The position numbers and the translations under genes were made by a program. The notes under the pieces were generated by a model. That model saw only the letters and a program-made list of their open reading frames with translations, searched no databases and was not told the DNA's origin. Positions 42,112 to 50,586 of a stretch of 64,000 bases of DNA are shown here, in pieces. Position 1 is the first letter of the stretch, and each line of letters opens with the position of its first letter. Source of the stretch: Pseudomonadota bacterium (GTDB lineage Bacteria > Pseudomonadota > Alphaproteobacteria > Rhizobiales > Xanthobacteraceae). The stretch spans positions 248,001 through 312,000 of the forward strand of contig JAEYAW010000013.1 in the NCBI GenBank assembly GCA_023404675.1, in the 5' to 3' direction.

Positions 42112-43212
42112 TCAGGGCTCGGGCGACAGCGGAAAGGCGTGCGCGCTCTTCAGCAAGGCAACCAGTTCGCTCTGTTGCCGGGTTCCGGTCTTTTGCAGCA
42201 CGCGCTCCACGTAGGAGCGCGCTGTCGAGAACTTGATGCCCTGATCCGCCGCGGCGTCCTTCAGCGGCCGGCCCGCCACCAGCGCGGCGGCAAGCCGCGC
42301 CTCGGCCGGTGTCAGGTCGAACAGATCGCGGAGCAGCGGCAGCGAGGGAACCGCGGCTGTCGTGCTGACGGTTGTGGCGACCACAAGCAACTCTGCGCTC
42401 CAGAAGATGTCGCGCGCCGAATGCAGCAGCGGCAGGATATGAATGACGAAAGGCGACTGCCCCTCCCTGCGCCGCACCGGAATGGAGTGCACGCCGGGCT
42501 CCGCCCGCGGCAGCGGAGCCGCGACGGCCTCCTGAAGCAGGACGTCGGCCTCCGGATCGGTGAGTGCCAGCCGGCCGAACGCGGCGGGAAGGAAGACGCC
42601 CGGCATCGCTCCCAGCAATGTGTTGGCGGCCAGAACGCGCCCGCCGCGATCCAGCACAGCGGCCGGCATGCCGACCGCTTCCAGCGTGACGACGCTGGTT
42701 TGCGCCCGCTCCAGCCCCAGCCGGGCCGCGAGCAGCCCCGCGCGCGACAGATGCGGCCGGAAGGGCTCCAGACCATCCCTGTTGTCTTCCGAATGCGGCC
42801 CGTCGGGGCCGTGCCGCTCCATGGAGAAGACCACGACATCCGAGCCCGGCATCGGCATGACGGCCCCGAGCTGCCAGCCGAGCCCATACGTGCGCAGGTG
42901 GGGTTCCGTGGCCGGCGCACCGAGCATCTCGGGAAAGACATCGATGTCGCGCCAGAAGCCCGGACCATGCGCGAGCCATCGCTGCGGCCGCTGATTGTGC
43001 CGCCATGCATCCCCGGAGGCGAAGGCGTGCAGCCGTTCGGCGACGCTGTCGGTCGCGATCCATCGCGGCGGCCGCGACGAATTCGTAGCGAGCAAGGCCC
43101 CGCCGAACGATTCCGACAGATCGCTCAGGCTTTCGAGAATCTGCGGCCACATCTCGGGCACGAACGCCGCCTCGTAGATCCGCGCAATCAGATCGTCTGT
43201 TGCATCAGCCAT
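42112..43212 (-). CDS. LuxR-type HTH regulator (tandem copy A)
   Basis: 366 residues. The C-terminal 60 residues are a LuxR/FixJ-type helix-turn-helix (LFDLTPAEARLAAALVAG, then STARSYVERVLQKTGTRQQSELVALL). The N-terminal 290 residues have no receiver or autoinducer domain that I recognise; they look like a PAS/GAF-like sensory region shared with the paralogue next to it. Upstream on the minus strand is copy B at 43260-44336, with 47 bases between. A shared promoter is likely. No target is evident. Confidence 0.85.
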   Translation of the reverse strand: MADATDDLIARIYEAAFVPEMWPQILESLSDLSESFGGALLATNSSRPPRWIATDSVAERLHAFASGDAWRHNQRPQRWLAHGPGFWRDIDVFPEMLGAPATEPHLRTYGLGWQLGAVMPMPGSDVVVFSMERHGPDGPHSEDNRDGLEPFRPHLSRAGLLAARLGLERAQTSVVTLEAVGMPAAVLDRGGRVLAANTLLGAMPGVFLPAAFGRLALTDPEADVLLQEAVAAPLPRAEPGVHSIPVRRREGQSPFVIHILPLLHSARDIFWSAELLVVATTVSTTAAVPSLPLLRDLFDLTPAEARLAAALVAGRPLKDAAADQGIKFSTARSYVERVLQKTGTRQQSELVALLKSAHAFPLSPEP

Positions 43213-43259
43213 TGAAACCTTGTGGTGCAGTTCGCGGCAAAGGGCAAATCTTCAGACTG

Positions 43260-44336
43260 TCAGGGAAACGGTTTCGCGCTCTTGAGCAGCGTCACCAGTT
43301 CGCTCTGCTGCCGGGTTCCGGTCTTTTGCAGTGTGCGTTCGACGTAAGATCGTGCGGTTCCGTACTGAATATTCTGCTCGGCGGCGGCCTGCCGGAGCGA
43401 TTTGCCCGCGGACAGCGCGACGGCGAGCTTAGCCTCGGCCGGAGTCAGATCGAACAACCCGTGCAGCAACTCGGGGGTCGGAAGCATCGTCGATGTGCTG
43501 ACCGTGGTGACGACGACAAGAATGTCGGCGTTCGCGAAGATTTCGTGAGCCGCACGCACCAGCGGCAGGACATGGAGCACGAGCGCCGGCTCGCCGGGTG
43601 GTCGTGGCACGGGAAACGATCGGACCTCCGTCGCCAGATGATCACTGGCCTCGATGGCTTTCTGAAAGAAGAGGTTAGCGCCTGAGTCTGCGATCGTCAT
43701 GCGGCCGCGTGCGGCAGGCAGAAAGACATCGGCCAGGGCTTCGAGCGGTGCATTGACCGCGCGCACGTGGCCGCCATGCGACAGAACGGCCGCTGGCAGC
43801 CCCAGCACTTCGAGTGTCGACACGGCGTTGCGGGCTCGTTCCAGACCGAGACGCGCGCTGAGCAGGCCGACTCGCGACAGATGCGGAACAAGCCGGTTGA
43901 GACGGTCCACGGCGTCTTGCTCGTGGCGGCCGTCGGCAACGAACCGCTCGAACGTGTAGACGGCCATGTCGCCGGTCGGCATCGGAACCATCAATCCGAG
44001 TTGCCATCCGAGGTTGAGAGCCGTCAGGCTCTGATGGACGGAATCCTGTTTCAGCTCGTCCGGATCGAGATAATCGACGTCGCAGGCAAAGGACGTGTTC
44101 GCAACGCCGACAAGCTTCACGCGGATGTTGCGCTGCCAGGCGTCCGTCGAACAGAAATCGTGCAGCGACTGCTGCGTGAGTTTTGTCGTGCGAAATCGCG
44201 GCGGCTGCCGCTCCTTGAACACGAGGATTGAACCGCTGGCTGATCCCGACATTTTTCCGAGCCCGTCAAGCAGGTCCGGCCATAGATCGGGAACAAAGGC
44301 GGCTTCATAAATCTCTGTGGTCAAATCATCTGTCAC
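43260..44336 (-). CDS. LuxR-type HTH regulator (tandem copy B)
   Basis: 358 residues, paralogue of the gene at 42112-43212 along its whole length (both begin with a D-D-L-x-x-x-IYEAAFVP-x-W motif, and both end ...KTGTRQQSELV-LLKSA). HTH residues LFDLTPAEAKLAVALSAG are conserved in both. The pair arose by tandem duplication and has diverged mainly in the middle part. Divergently transcribed from propionyl-CoA synthetase, 145 bases apart, so one or both could regulate prpE; this is only positional. Confidence 0.85.
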   Translation of the reverse strand: MTDDLTTEIYEAAFVPDLWPDLLDGLGKMSGSASGSILVFKERQPPRFRTTKLTQQSLHDFCSTDAWQRNIRVKLVGVANTSFACDVDYLDPDELKQDSVHQSLTALNLGWQLGLMVPMPTGDMAVYTFERFVADGRHEQDAVDRLNRLVPHLSRVGLLSARLGLERARNAVSTLEVLGLPAAVLSHGGHVRAVNAPLEALADVFLPAARGRMTIADSGANLFFQKAIEASDHLATEVRSFPVPRPPGEPALVLHVLPLVRAAHEIFANADILVVVTTVSTSTMLPTPELLHGLFDLTPAEAKLAVALSAGKSLRQAAAEQNIQYGTARSYVERTLQKTGTRQQSELVTLLKSAKPFP

Positions 44337-44481
44337 GGCTCAAACCAAATCTGAAAAACTGAATGATAGCCGGTATGGCGCGGCGTGGAAGGCGTCCCGT
44401 TGCATGGGCTCTCCCGCCTCTTGCAGGACGTGCGCCAAGTGCGCATGGTTCCGCCAAAGCAAACCCGCCGGGAGAGGCGCC

Positions 44482-46395
44482 ATGAACGCCGTGTCGAAGA
44501 GCCGCTATCACGAAGTCTATGCGCGGGCCGCGCGCGATCCCGAAGGGTTCTGGGGCGAGGCGGCGCGCGAAATCGACTGGATCCGGCCTGCCGACAAGAT
44601 CTTCGATCCTGCCGGGGGCGCGTATGGCCGCTGGTTCGCCGGCGCGCTATGCAACACCTGCTACAACGCGCTGGACCGTCATGTCGCAGGTGGCCGCGCC
44701 GATCAGGCCGCCCTGATCTACGATTCGCCGGTAGCAGGCGAAACACGGACATATACCTATGCCGAGCTTCTGCGCGAGGTGCAGGCCTTCGCCGCGATCC
44801 TCGCCGGCTTCGGCGTGGCCAAGGGCGACCGCGTCATCGTCTATATGCCGATGGTGCCGGAGGCGGTGGTGGCGATGCTGGCCTGCGCGCGCATCGGCGC
44901 GGTGCATTCGGTGGTGTTCGGCGGCTTTGCCGCCAAGGAACTGGCGACGCGCATCGACGATGCTGCGCCGAAGCTGATCGTCTCGGCGAGCTGCGGCATC
45001 GAGCCGGGCCGCATCGTGCAGTACAAGCCGCTGCTCGACGAGGCCATCCGCCTGTCGACCGCGAAGCCCGGGGCCTGCATCGTGTTGCAGCGTTCGCAGC
45101 AGCCATGCGATCTCGTTGCCGGACGCGATCACGACTGGGCCGCGCTGCGTGAGCAGGCGCTCGCGGAAGGCAAGAGCGCGGACTGCACGCCGGTGCTGGC
45201 GACCGATCCGCTCTATATCCTCTACACTTCCGGAACCACCGGCATTCCCAAGGGCGTGGTGCGCGACAATGGCGGCTACATGGTCGCGCTGAAGTGGTCG
45301 ATGTTCAATCTCTACGGCATCAGGCCCGGCGAAGTGTGGTGGTGCGGCTCGGACATCGGCTGGGTGGTCGGTCACAGCTACATCGTCTATGCGCCGCTGC
45401 TGCATGGCGCGACCTCGATCATGTATGAGGGCAAGCCGGTCGGGACGCCCGACGCGGGCGCGTTCTGGCGGGTGATCTCACAGCACAAGGCGGTGTCGTT
45501 CTTCACCGCGCCGACCGCGTTCCGCGCGATCCGCAAGGACGATCCGGACGGCCGCTTCATCCGCGACTACGATTTGTCGCGCCTGCGCAGCCTGTTCCTT
45601 GCGGGCGAGCGTGCCGATCCGCCGACAATCGAATGGGCGGAGCAGCAACTCAAGGTTCCGGTGATCGATCACTGGTGGCAGACCGAGACCGGCTGGTGCA
45701 TCGCGGGCAATCCGCTCGGCCTCGGCATGCTGCCGGTGAAGCACGGCTCGCCCACGGTGCCGATGCCGGGCTATCAGGTGGATGTGGTGGACGAGGCGAC
45801 GAAGCCGGTGCCCGCGGGCACCATGGGTTCCATCGTCATCAGGCTGCCGATGCCGCCGGGCTGCCTGCCGACGCTGTGGAATCAGGATGACCGCTTCCGC
45901 GAGGCCTATCTCAGCGAGTTTCCCGGCTATTACAAAACCTCCGACGCCGGCTACAAGGATCAGGACGGCTATATCTTCGTGATGGGCCGGACCGACGACA
46001 TCATCAACGTGGCCGGTCATCGCCTCTCGACCGGCGGCATGGAGGAGGTGCTGGCCGCGCATCCGGATGTCGCCGAATGCGCGGTGCTCGGCGTGCGTGA
46101 CGAGCTGAAAGGCGAGGTGCCGTGCGGCTTCCTCGTGCTCAAGGCGGGCGTGACGCGGCCGCACAGCGAGATCGAGAAGGAAGTGGTCGCCCTGGTGCGC
46201 GAACGCATCGGCCCGGTGGCGGCGTTCAAGCTGGCCATCACCGTGGGTCGTCTGCCGAAGACGCGCTCGGGGAAAATCCTGCGCGGCACCATGAAGAAGA
46301 TCGCCGACGGCGAGGCGTGGTCGATGCCCGCGACCATCGACGATCCCGCGATCCTGGACGAGATCGGCACCGCGCTGAAAGGACGGATGGGATAG
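44482..46395 (+). CDS. prpE: Propionyl-CoA synthetase
   Basis: 637-residue acyl-adenylate-forming enzyme of the ACS family that activates propionate (ATP + CoA) to propionyl-CoA. Motif A3 YTSGTTGIPKGVVRDNGGY is of the PrpE type, the substrate loop ALKWSMFN follows, and the C-terminal acetylatable Lys is in KTRSGKILRGTM. ATG 44482 follows GGGAGAGG. Next gene starts directly after the stop codon. Acetyl-CoA synthetase is the alternative, but the VVRDNGG loop favours PrpE. Confidence 0.92.
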   Translation: MNAVSKSRYHEVYARAARDPEGFWGEAAREIDWIRPADKIFDPAGGAYGRWFAGALCNTCYNALDRHVAGGRADQAALIYDSPVAGETRTYTYAELLREVQAFAAILAGFGVAKGDRVIVYMPMVPEAVVAMLACARIGAVHSVVFGGFAAKELATRIDDAAPKLIVSASCGIEPGRIVQYKPLLDEAIRLSTAKPGACIVLQRSQQPCDLVAGRDHDWAALREQALAEGKSADCTPVLATDPLYILYTSGTTGIPKGVVRDNGGYMVALKWSMFNLYGIRPGEVWWCGSDIGWVVGHSYIVYAPLLHGATSIMYEGKPVGTPDAGAFWRVISQHKAVSFFTAPTAFRAIRKDDPDGRFIRDYDLSRLRSLFLAGERADPPTIEWAEQQLKVPVIDHWWQTETGWCIAGNPLGLGMLPVKHGSPTVPMPGYQVDVVDEATKPVPAGTMGSIVIRLPMPPGCLPTLWNQDDRFREAYLSEFPGYYKTSDAGYKDQDGYIFVMGRTDDIINVAGHRLSTGGMEEVLAAHPDVAECAVLGVRDELKGEVPCGFLVLKAGVTRPHSEIEKEVVALVRERIGPVAAFKLAITVGRLPKTRSGKILRGTMKKIADGEAWSMPATIDDPAILDEIGTALKGRMG

Positions 46396-46911
46396 ATGGC
46401 CCGGCGGCCGAAGACGGTGACCGTGAACGACAGCATGCAGAGCGGCTACACCTATGCGCTCGCCGCGCCGGTCGGCCGCGATTTCGATCCGCAGTTCACG
46501 CCCGACCTGACGCCGAAGGACATGCTGGCGCTCGGCGTGTTCGGCGGAAAGTACATGACGGATTGCCGCGACGAGTTTCCGGCAAGCTGGTTCGCGCGCG
46601 CGAAACTCTCGCCGTCCGGCGCCGATCCCGCGCTGAACTATTTCGGCGTCGCGGCCAGCCAGCCGCTCTCCGAGTGGCGGCGCAAGGGCTGGATTTACGC
46701 AGACGATCCACGCGGCTGGTTTCAGTGGTACTGCCGCTATTTCATGGGTCGCCGCCTGCCGCGGGAAGACGCCCGCCAGATCGGGCGCTGGAAGGCGATC
46801 CGGCGGCACATCGCGCAGATCAGGCAGCATTGCGAGCCGGGCGATCCGCTGTGCCGCCCGCGCCAGCGGCAGGCTCTCCTGCACTGGGCCTATGACAGCC
46901 GGAAGTTCTGA
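46396..46911 (+). CDS. Conserved hypothetical protein coupled to prpE
   Basis: 171 residues. The ATG follows the prpE stop without any gap (TAGATG), so it is translationally coupled. Recognisable pieces include SGYTYALAAPVGRDFDPQF, LTPKDMLALGVFGGKYM and the Trp-rich WFQWYCRYFMGRRLP. No known catalytic family. From memory, similar proteins occur scattered in bacteria and in some fungi and plants, but I cannot check that here. Soluble, cytoplasmic, basic C-terminus. Confidence 0.75.
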   Translation: MARRPKTVTVNDSMQSGYTYALAAPVGRDFDPQFTPDLTPKDMLALGVFGGKYMTDCRDEFPASWFARAKLSPSGADPALNYFGVAASQPLSEWRRKGWIYADDPRGWFQWYCRYFMGRRLPREDARQIGRWKAIRRHIAQIRQHCEPGDPLCRPRQRQALLHWAYDSRKF

Positions 46912-47000
46912 GCCCGTCGGCGGCGACGCGGGCCTCCCTCAATCCGGCCATAGTGCGATGGCAGTCCCACGCCTCTCTTTGGGCTGGCTGGAGTCTGTGC

Positions 47001-47297
47001 ATGTCGTCGAAACTGTTGAAGGCGGAAACGCGGTTTCGCGCGTGGCCGATCGCGGTGATTGCGCTCGGCGCTTTGCCGCTCGCCGGCTGTCTCAATCTGG
47101 AGCGCCGCAGCGGCCCCGAGGCGCAGGCGGCGGCGGTCGCGGACGACGACGCGTTCTGCCAGCGCAACGGGGTGAAGCAGGGGTCGCCCGAATATGTCGC
47201 CTGCCGCAGGGACCGCGACAACTCCAGTACCAGCGCGGAGCGAAGCGCTGAACGCGCCCACTCGCGCATGGTCGATCAGATGACCAGCGGGCGCTGA
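47001..47297 (+). CDS. Small lipoprotein
   Basis: 98 residues. A signal segment with the lipobox LAGC (Cys about residue 30) predicts a lipid-anchored protein of about 68 mature residues, hydrophilic, with two further cysteines (FCQRNG and YVACRRDRDN) that may form a disulfide. Start ATG 47001 chosen from the signal peptide; the longer frame from 46953 adds a non-signal segment. Function unknown. No clear operon. Confidence 0.7.
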   Translation: MSSKLLKAETRFRAWPIAVIALGALPLAGCLNLERRSGPEAQAAAVADDDAFCQRNGVKQGSPEYVACRRDRDNSSTSAERSAERAHSRMVDQMTSGR

Positions 47298-47342
47298 ACG
47301 GAGTCCGAGGTTAGGCCTTGAAGCGGTTGCGCCTTGAAGCGA

Positions 47343-47816
47343 TCAGCCGCCGCTGGCCGCCCGTTCCATTGCGGCCATGTCGAGCTTGGTCATCTGCATT
47401 ACGGCGGCCGTCACGCGGGCGCTGCGTTCCGGATCGCGTTCGCTGATCCATTCGTCGATCCGGTCGGGCACCACCTGCCACGACAGGCCGAAGCGGTCCG
47501 TCAGCCAGCCGCAGACACTGGTCTCGCCGCCTTCGGAAAGCTTCTCCCAATAGTGGTCGATCTCGTCTTGCGTCCTGCAGGAGACCATCATGGACACCGC
47601 CGGCGAAAGCTTGAAGGTGGGCCCCCCGTTCAGCGCCATCACCCCGGCGCCGTTGATCTCGAAATGCACCACCAGCACCGTGCCTTTCGGCAGCGGCGCG
47701 CCGTCGCCATAGCGGGACAGGCTCGTGATCTTCCCGTCCGGAAAGAGCGAGACATAAAATCTCGCCGCCTCCTCGGCCTGCGTATCGAACCACAGGCAGG
47801 TCCTGATCTTCGTCAT
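47343..47816 (-). CDS. VOC superfamily / PhnB-like protein
   Basis: 157-residue protein of the glyoxalase/bleomycin-resistance fold, in the PhnB-like group (formerly called 3-demethylubiquinone methyltransferase domain). Visible pieces are IRTCLWFDTQAEEAARFYVSLF and VMALNGGPTFKLSPAVSMMV, then FGLSWQVVP. Enzymatic role unproven; no metal ligands are assigned with confidence. Last gene of a five-gene minus-strand cluster headed by an ArsR regulator; 13 bases separate it from the DUF1428 gene. Confidence 0.88.
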   Translation of the reverse strand: MTKIRTCLWFDTQAEEAARFYVSLFPDGKITSLSRYGDGAPLPKGTVLVVHFEINGAGVMALNGGPTFKLSPAVSMMVSCRTQDEIDHYWEKLSEGGETSVCGWLTDRFGLSWQVVPDRIDEWISERDPERSARVTAAVMQMTKLDMAAMERAASGG

Positions 47817-47829
47817 CGCCGCGCCTCCG

Positions 47830-48186
47830 TCATGCCGTGACCAGCGATTTGAAGCCGCCGAAGATCATCCGCTTGCCGTCGAACGGCATGGACTTCGGGT
47901 CCATCGTGTCCTTGAGGCGCGGATCGCTCATCACCTTGGCGTTGATACGGTCGCGCTGCTTGCGCGATTTGTAGACGATATAGGAGAAGATCACGATCTC
48001 GTCCGGCTTCACCTTCACGCTGCGCGGGAACGAAGTCAGCTTGCCCACGGGGACGTCGTCGGCGATCCATTCGCGATAGTCGAGCGCGCCGTGTTCGCGC
48101 CAGATTTTCCCGGCCTTCCTCGCGAGCTTGCGGTAGGTGTCAAGCTTCTTCTTCGGTACAGGCACGACAAATCCATCGACATACAT
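47830..48186 (-). CDS. DUF1428 family protein
   Basis: 118-residue small protein beginning MYVDGFVVPVPKKKLDTYR, the hallmark start of DUF1428, followed by REHGALDYREWIADDVP. The family adopts a dimeric alpha/beta-barrel fold, and its function is unknown. It sits between the DUF899 and VOC genes in the same direction and is probably co-expressed under the ArsR regulator. Confidence 0.88.
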   Translation of the reverse strand: MYVDGFVVPVPKKKLDTYRKLARKAGKIWREHGALDYREWIADDVPVGKLTSFPRSVKVKPDEIVIFSYIVYKSRKQRDRINAKVMSDPRLKDTMDPKSMPFDGKRMIFGGFKSLVTA

Positions 48187-48219
48187 CGTTGTTTCCTCCC
48201 TTGATCGTGTGGCTGCGGC

Positions 48220-48957
48220 TCAGTGCCCGCAGCAGGACGATTGCGCCGTCGTTTCGTATTCGTCGTGGCGTTTCACCCAGTCGATGAGACTGCGGGTGGG
48301 GCCGTTCTCATCGCGGCCCTTCGGCGTCAGATCGAGCAGTGCGTAGATGCCGAGTTCGTCCTCGCCGCCGCGCGCATAACTTGAATACGTATGGTAGACG
48401 TGCCCGGACTCATCCTTAGCGAACACGCTCATGCCGTGCAGCTCGTCGATCGCCGCGTCCGTCATCTCGTAATTGTAATAGATCTTGCCGGACGACATCT
48501 GCTCCGGGCTGAACGAGACGTGGTAGTCATAGTTGAAGTCGCTGCCGAACGACGAAACCCAGTCGAAATGCCAGCCCATGCGGGCCTTGTAAGCCTCGAT
48601 TTCCGGCAGCGGCGCGCGGGACACGGCGACGAGCGCCACGTCGCGCTGCGCCAGATGCACCAGCATCGCCTCCACATGATCGGCTCCGAAGGAACAGCCG
48701 ATGCAGCCGGCGTCCCATCCGGGTCCGAGCATGAAATGCTTGACCAGGAGCTGGCTCTTGCGGCCGAACAGCTCGGCCAGGCTGTGCTGTCCCTGCGGCG
48801 TGTCGAAGACATAGGTCTTCTCCACGCGCACCCATGGCAGGTCGCGCCGCAGACGGCTGATCTCGTCGCGCTCGCGTGTCAGCGCCTTCTCGCGCGCGAG
48901 CAGAGCCTTGCGTGCCTTGAGCCATTCGGATTCACCGACGATACGGGTGGGCTGCAT
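48220..48957 (-). CDS. DUF899 family thioredoxin-like protein
   Basis: 245 residues. The block VVGESEW-like RIVGESEWLKARKALLAREKA at the start, DLPWVRVEKTYVF and MLGPGWDAGCIGCSFGADH are signatures of DUF899, a thioredoxin-fold family of unknown function. The CIGC pair would be the redox site. The C-terminus ends in SSCCGH, a possible metal-binding tail. Part of the ArsR-SRPBCC-DUF899-DUF1428-VOC cluster. Confidence 0.9.
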   Translation of the reverse strand: MQPTRIVGESEWLKARKALLAREKALTRERDEISRLRRDLPWVRVEKTYVFDTPQGQHSLAELFGRKSQLLVKHFMLGPGWDAGCIGCSFGADHVEAMLVHLAQRDVALVAVSRAPLPEIEAYKARMGWHFDWVSSFGSDFNYDYHVSFSPEQMSSGKIYYNYEMTDAAIDELHGMSVFAKDESGHVYHTYSSYARGGEDELGIYALLDLTPKGRDENGPTRSLIDWVKRHDEYETTAQSSCCGH

Positions 48958-48976
48958 CGTTTCCTCCCCTTAGGTT

Positions 48977-49447
48977 TTAGACGAACAGTTTTTCCAGCTT
49001 GTCGAGCGAGCCGCTCCAGCCGCGGGTATGGCCGTCGCGCGCGGCTTCATCGAAGAAGCGCTCGTGGCGCAGCGTCAGCAGCGTGCCGTCGCCGTCCGGT
49101 TTCAATGAAACGGTGACGAACGATTCCCGTTCCGGCGTGGAGTGCCAGGCCCATGTGAAGGCGAGCATCTCGCCGGGCTTCACGGTGGTGTAGGTTCCGC
49201 CGACCTGATGATATTCGCCGTCCTCGGTATGGAAGCCGATGCGAAAGCCGCCGCCGGGCCGCACGTCCATGTCCGGAACCACGCTGCCCGGCACCACCTG
49301 CGCCGGCCCGAACCAGTGGACTATTTTTTCGGCGTCCGCCCACGCGGCGAAGACCCGCGCGGGGCTCGCGTTGAGGCGGCGCGTGAGGGTGATGCTGGGC
49401 TTTTCTTTCCCGGCTGGCGGCTCGGCGACTGCGGGGGAGGAGGACAT
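48977..49447 (-). CDS. SRPBCC/AHSA1-type START-fold protein
   Basis: 156-residue protein with an Activator-of-Hsp90-ATPase-1-like SRPBCC domain (ITLTRRLNASPARVFAAW, then RPGGGFRI and EMLAFTWAW). These are small-ligand-binding folds with no proven activity in most bacteria. The reading frame overlaps the 3' end of the ArsR gene by 127 bases, including its conserved N-terminal helix. Usually co-encoded with an ArsR repressor, as here. Confidence 0.88.
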   Translation of the reverse strand: MSSSPAVAEPPAGKEKPSITLTRRLNASPARVFAAWADAEKIVHWFGPAQVVPGSVVPDMDVRPGGGFRIGFHTEDGEYHQVGGTYTTVKPGEMLAFTWAWHSTPERESFVTVSLKPDGDGTLLTLRHERFFDEAARDGHTRGWSGSLDKLEKLFV

Positions 49448-49776
49448 GCTTCACTCTCCAGAAAGGCTTCGAGGCGATCGAGTTGCGCGGACCAGAACCG
49501 CGCATAGCGGTTAAGCCATTTTGTGGCGTCTTCCATCGGCGCGGCGTTGAGGCGGCAGGTCACGGTGCGCCCCGTCTTGGCCCGGGTGATAAGTCCGGCA
49601 TCCGAGAGCACGTCGAGATGTTTCATCACCGCCGGCAGCGACATCGCGAACGGCCTGGCGAGGTCGCTGACCGATGCCTCGTCGGTGCTTTCGAGCTGGG
49701 CCAGCAGCGCCCGGCGGGTGGGGTCGGCGAGAGCCGCGAAGGTGCGGTCCAGCGGATCGGACTTATTGTAAACCAT
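49321..49776 (-). CDS. ArsR-family transcriptional regulator with unusual overlapping tail
   Basis: 151 residues. The winged helix is complete in about residues 1-95: DRTFAALADPTRRALLAQL, ASVSDLARPFAMSLPAVMKHL with the recognition helix, then AGLITRAKTGRT. No metal-ligand Cys motif is visible, so metal sensing is unlikely. After the family-typical FLESE end (about residue 108) comes a tail of about 40 residues, Pro/Ser/Arg-rich, translated from within the SRPBCC gene in another frame. Start is ATG 49776; the start at 49794 adds six residues without better support. Confidence 0.85.
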   Translation of the reverse strand: MVYNKSDPLDRTFAALADPTRRALLAQLESTDEASVSDLARPFAMSLPAVMKHLDVLSDAGLITRAKTGRTVTCRLNAAPMEDATKWLNRYARFWSAQLDRLEAFLESEACPPPPQSPSRQPGKKSPASPSRAASTRAPRGSSPRGRTPKK

Positions 49777-49920
49777 GAGGTTAAGTATAAGCACGCGATC
49801 CGCGCTGTCAACGGTGACCTTCCTTCGTGATGGCCGGACATGGCAATTCGAAGAGCGGCGTTCCGAAGACCACCTGTGCCGGGTGCGGCGAAGGAGAGAA
49901 CTCGCTATGGGGAACCGTCG

Positions 49921-50586
49921 CTATTTCTTCAGCGCCGCCGAGATCAGTTTGATGGCGTCGTCGCTGGCCCACTCGGCCGGACCGGCGATGGTGCCGATCT
50001 CGCAGCCTTTGCCGTCGATCAGGATCGAGGTCGGCATGCCCTCGGCGCGGCCGGCGGCCTTGAGGTCCTGAAACACCTTCGCCTTCGGATCGGCGAAATA
50101 GGCCAGCTTCGCGATATGCGTATCCTTGAAGAAGGTGCGTGGCCTGTCGAGGTTACGGGTGTCGATGTTGATCGCGACCACCTCGAAGGCATCGGAACCG
50201 AGTTCGCCCTGCAGTTTGTCGAGCGCGGGCATCTCGACGCGGCACGGCACGCACCAGGTCGCCCACAGGTTGAGCAGCACGGTGCGGCCGCGCCAGTCCG
50301 AGAGTTTTTTCGCCTGACCGCCGGCATCCTCGAAGGCGAGGTCCGGCAGCTTGAGCGGACGGGTCGCCATCTTCACCGCGGCGACTTCGCCTTTCGCCAG
50401 CGGATCGAGTGTCTGGGCCAGCTCGACGGCGCTGCCGCAGCCCTCGTCGGCCGCGGCATTGCGCATGGACGGGCCGATCCCGTATATCCCCGCGGAGCCG
50501 AGAACGACGCCCGCGATCACCGCCGCGGCGAGGCGCGGGCGGCGCGAGAAGGCAGGGCGAAGCGGTGCGGACAAAGTGGACGTCAT
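49921..50586 (-). CDS. tlpA: TlpA-type membrane-anchored thiol:disulfide oxidoreductase
   Basis: 221 residues. One N-terminal membrane anchor (about 17-40) is followed by a periplasmic thioredoxin-like domain with the WCVPC active site (Cys112 and Cys115), RPLKLPDLAFEDAGG and GMPTSILIDGKGCEIG. Extra cysteines, Cys50 and the one in GKGCEIG, match the structural disulfide of Bradyrhizobium TlpA, which reduces the cytochrome oxidase CuA maturation factors. ATG 50586 overlaps the start codon of divergent argH by two bases. Confidence 0.93.
   Translation of the reverse strand: MTSTLSAPLRPAFSRRPRLAAAVIAGVVLGSAGIYGIGPSMRNAAADEGCGSAVELAQTLDPLAKGEVAAVKMATRPLKLPDLAFEDAGGQAKKLSDWRGRTVLLNLWATWCVPCRVEMPALDKLQGELGSDAFEVVAINIDTRNLDRPRTFFKDTHIAKLAYFADPKAKVFQDLKAAGRAEGMPTSILIDGKGCEIGTIAGPAEWASDDAIKLISAALKK

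Noticed and set aside
42112..44336. Quorum-sensing LuxR receptors
   Set aside because: No autoinducer-binding domain or nearby luxI; only the HTH is shared.
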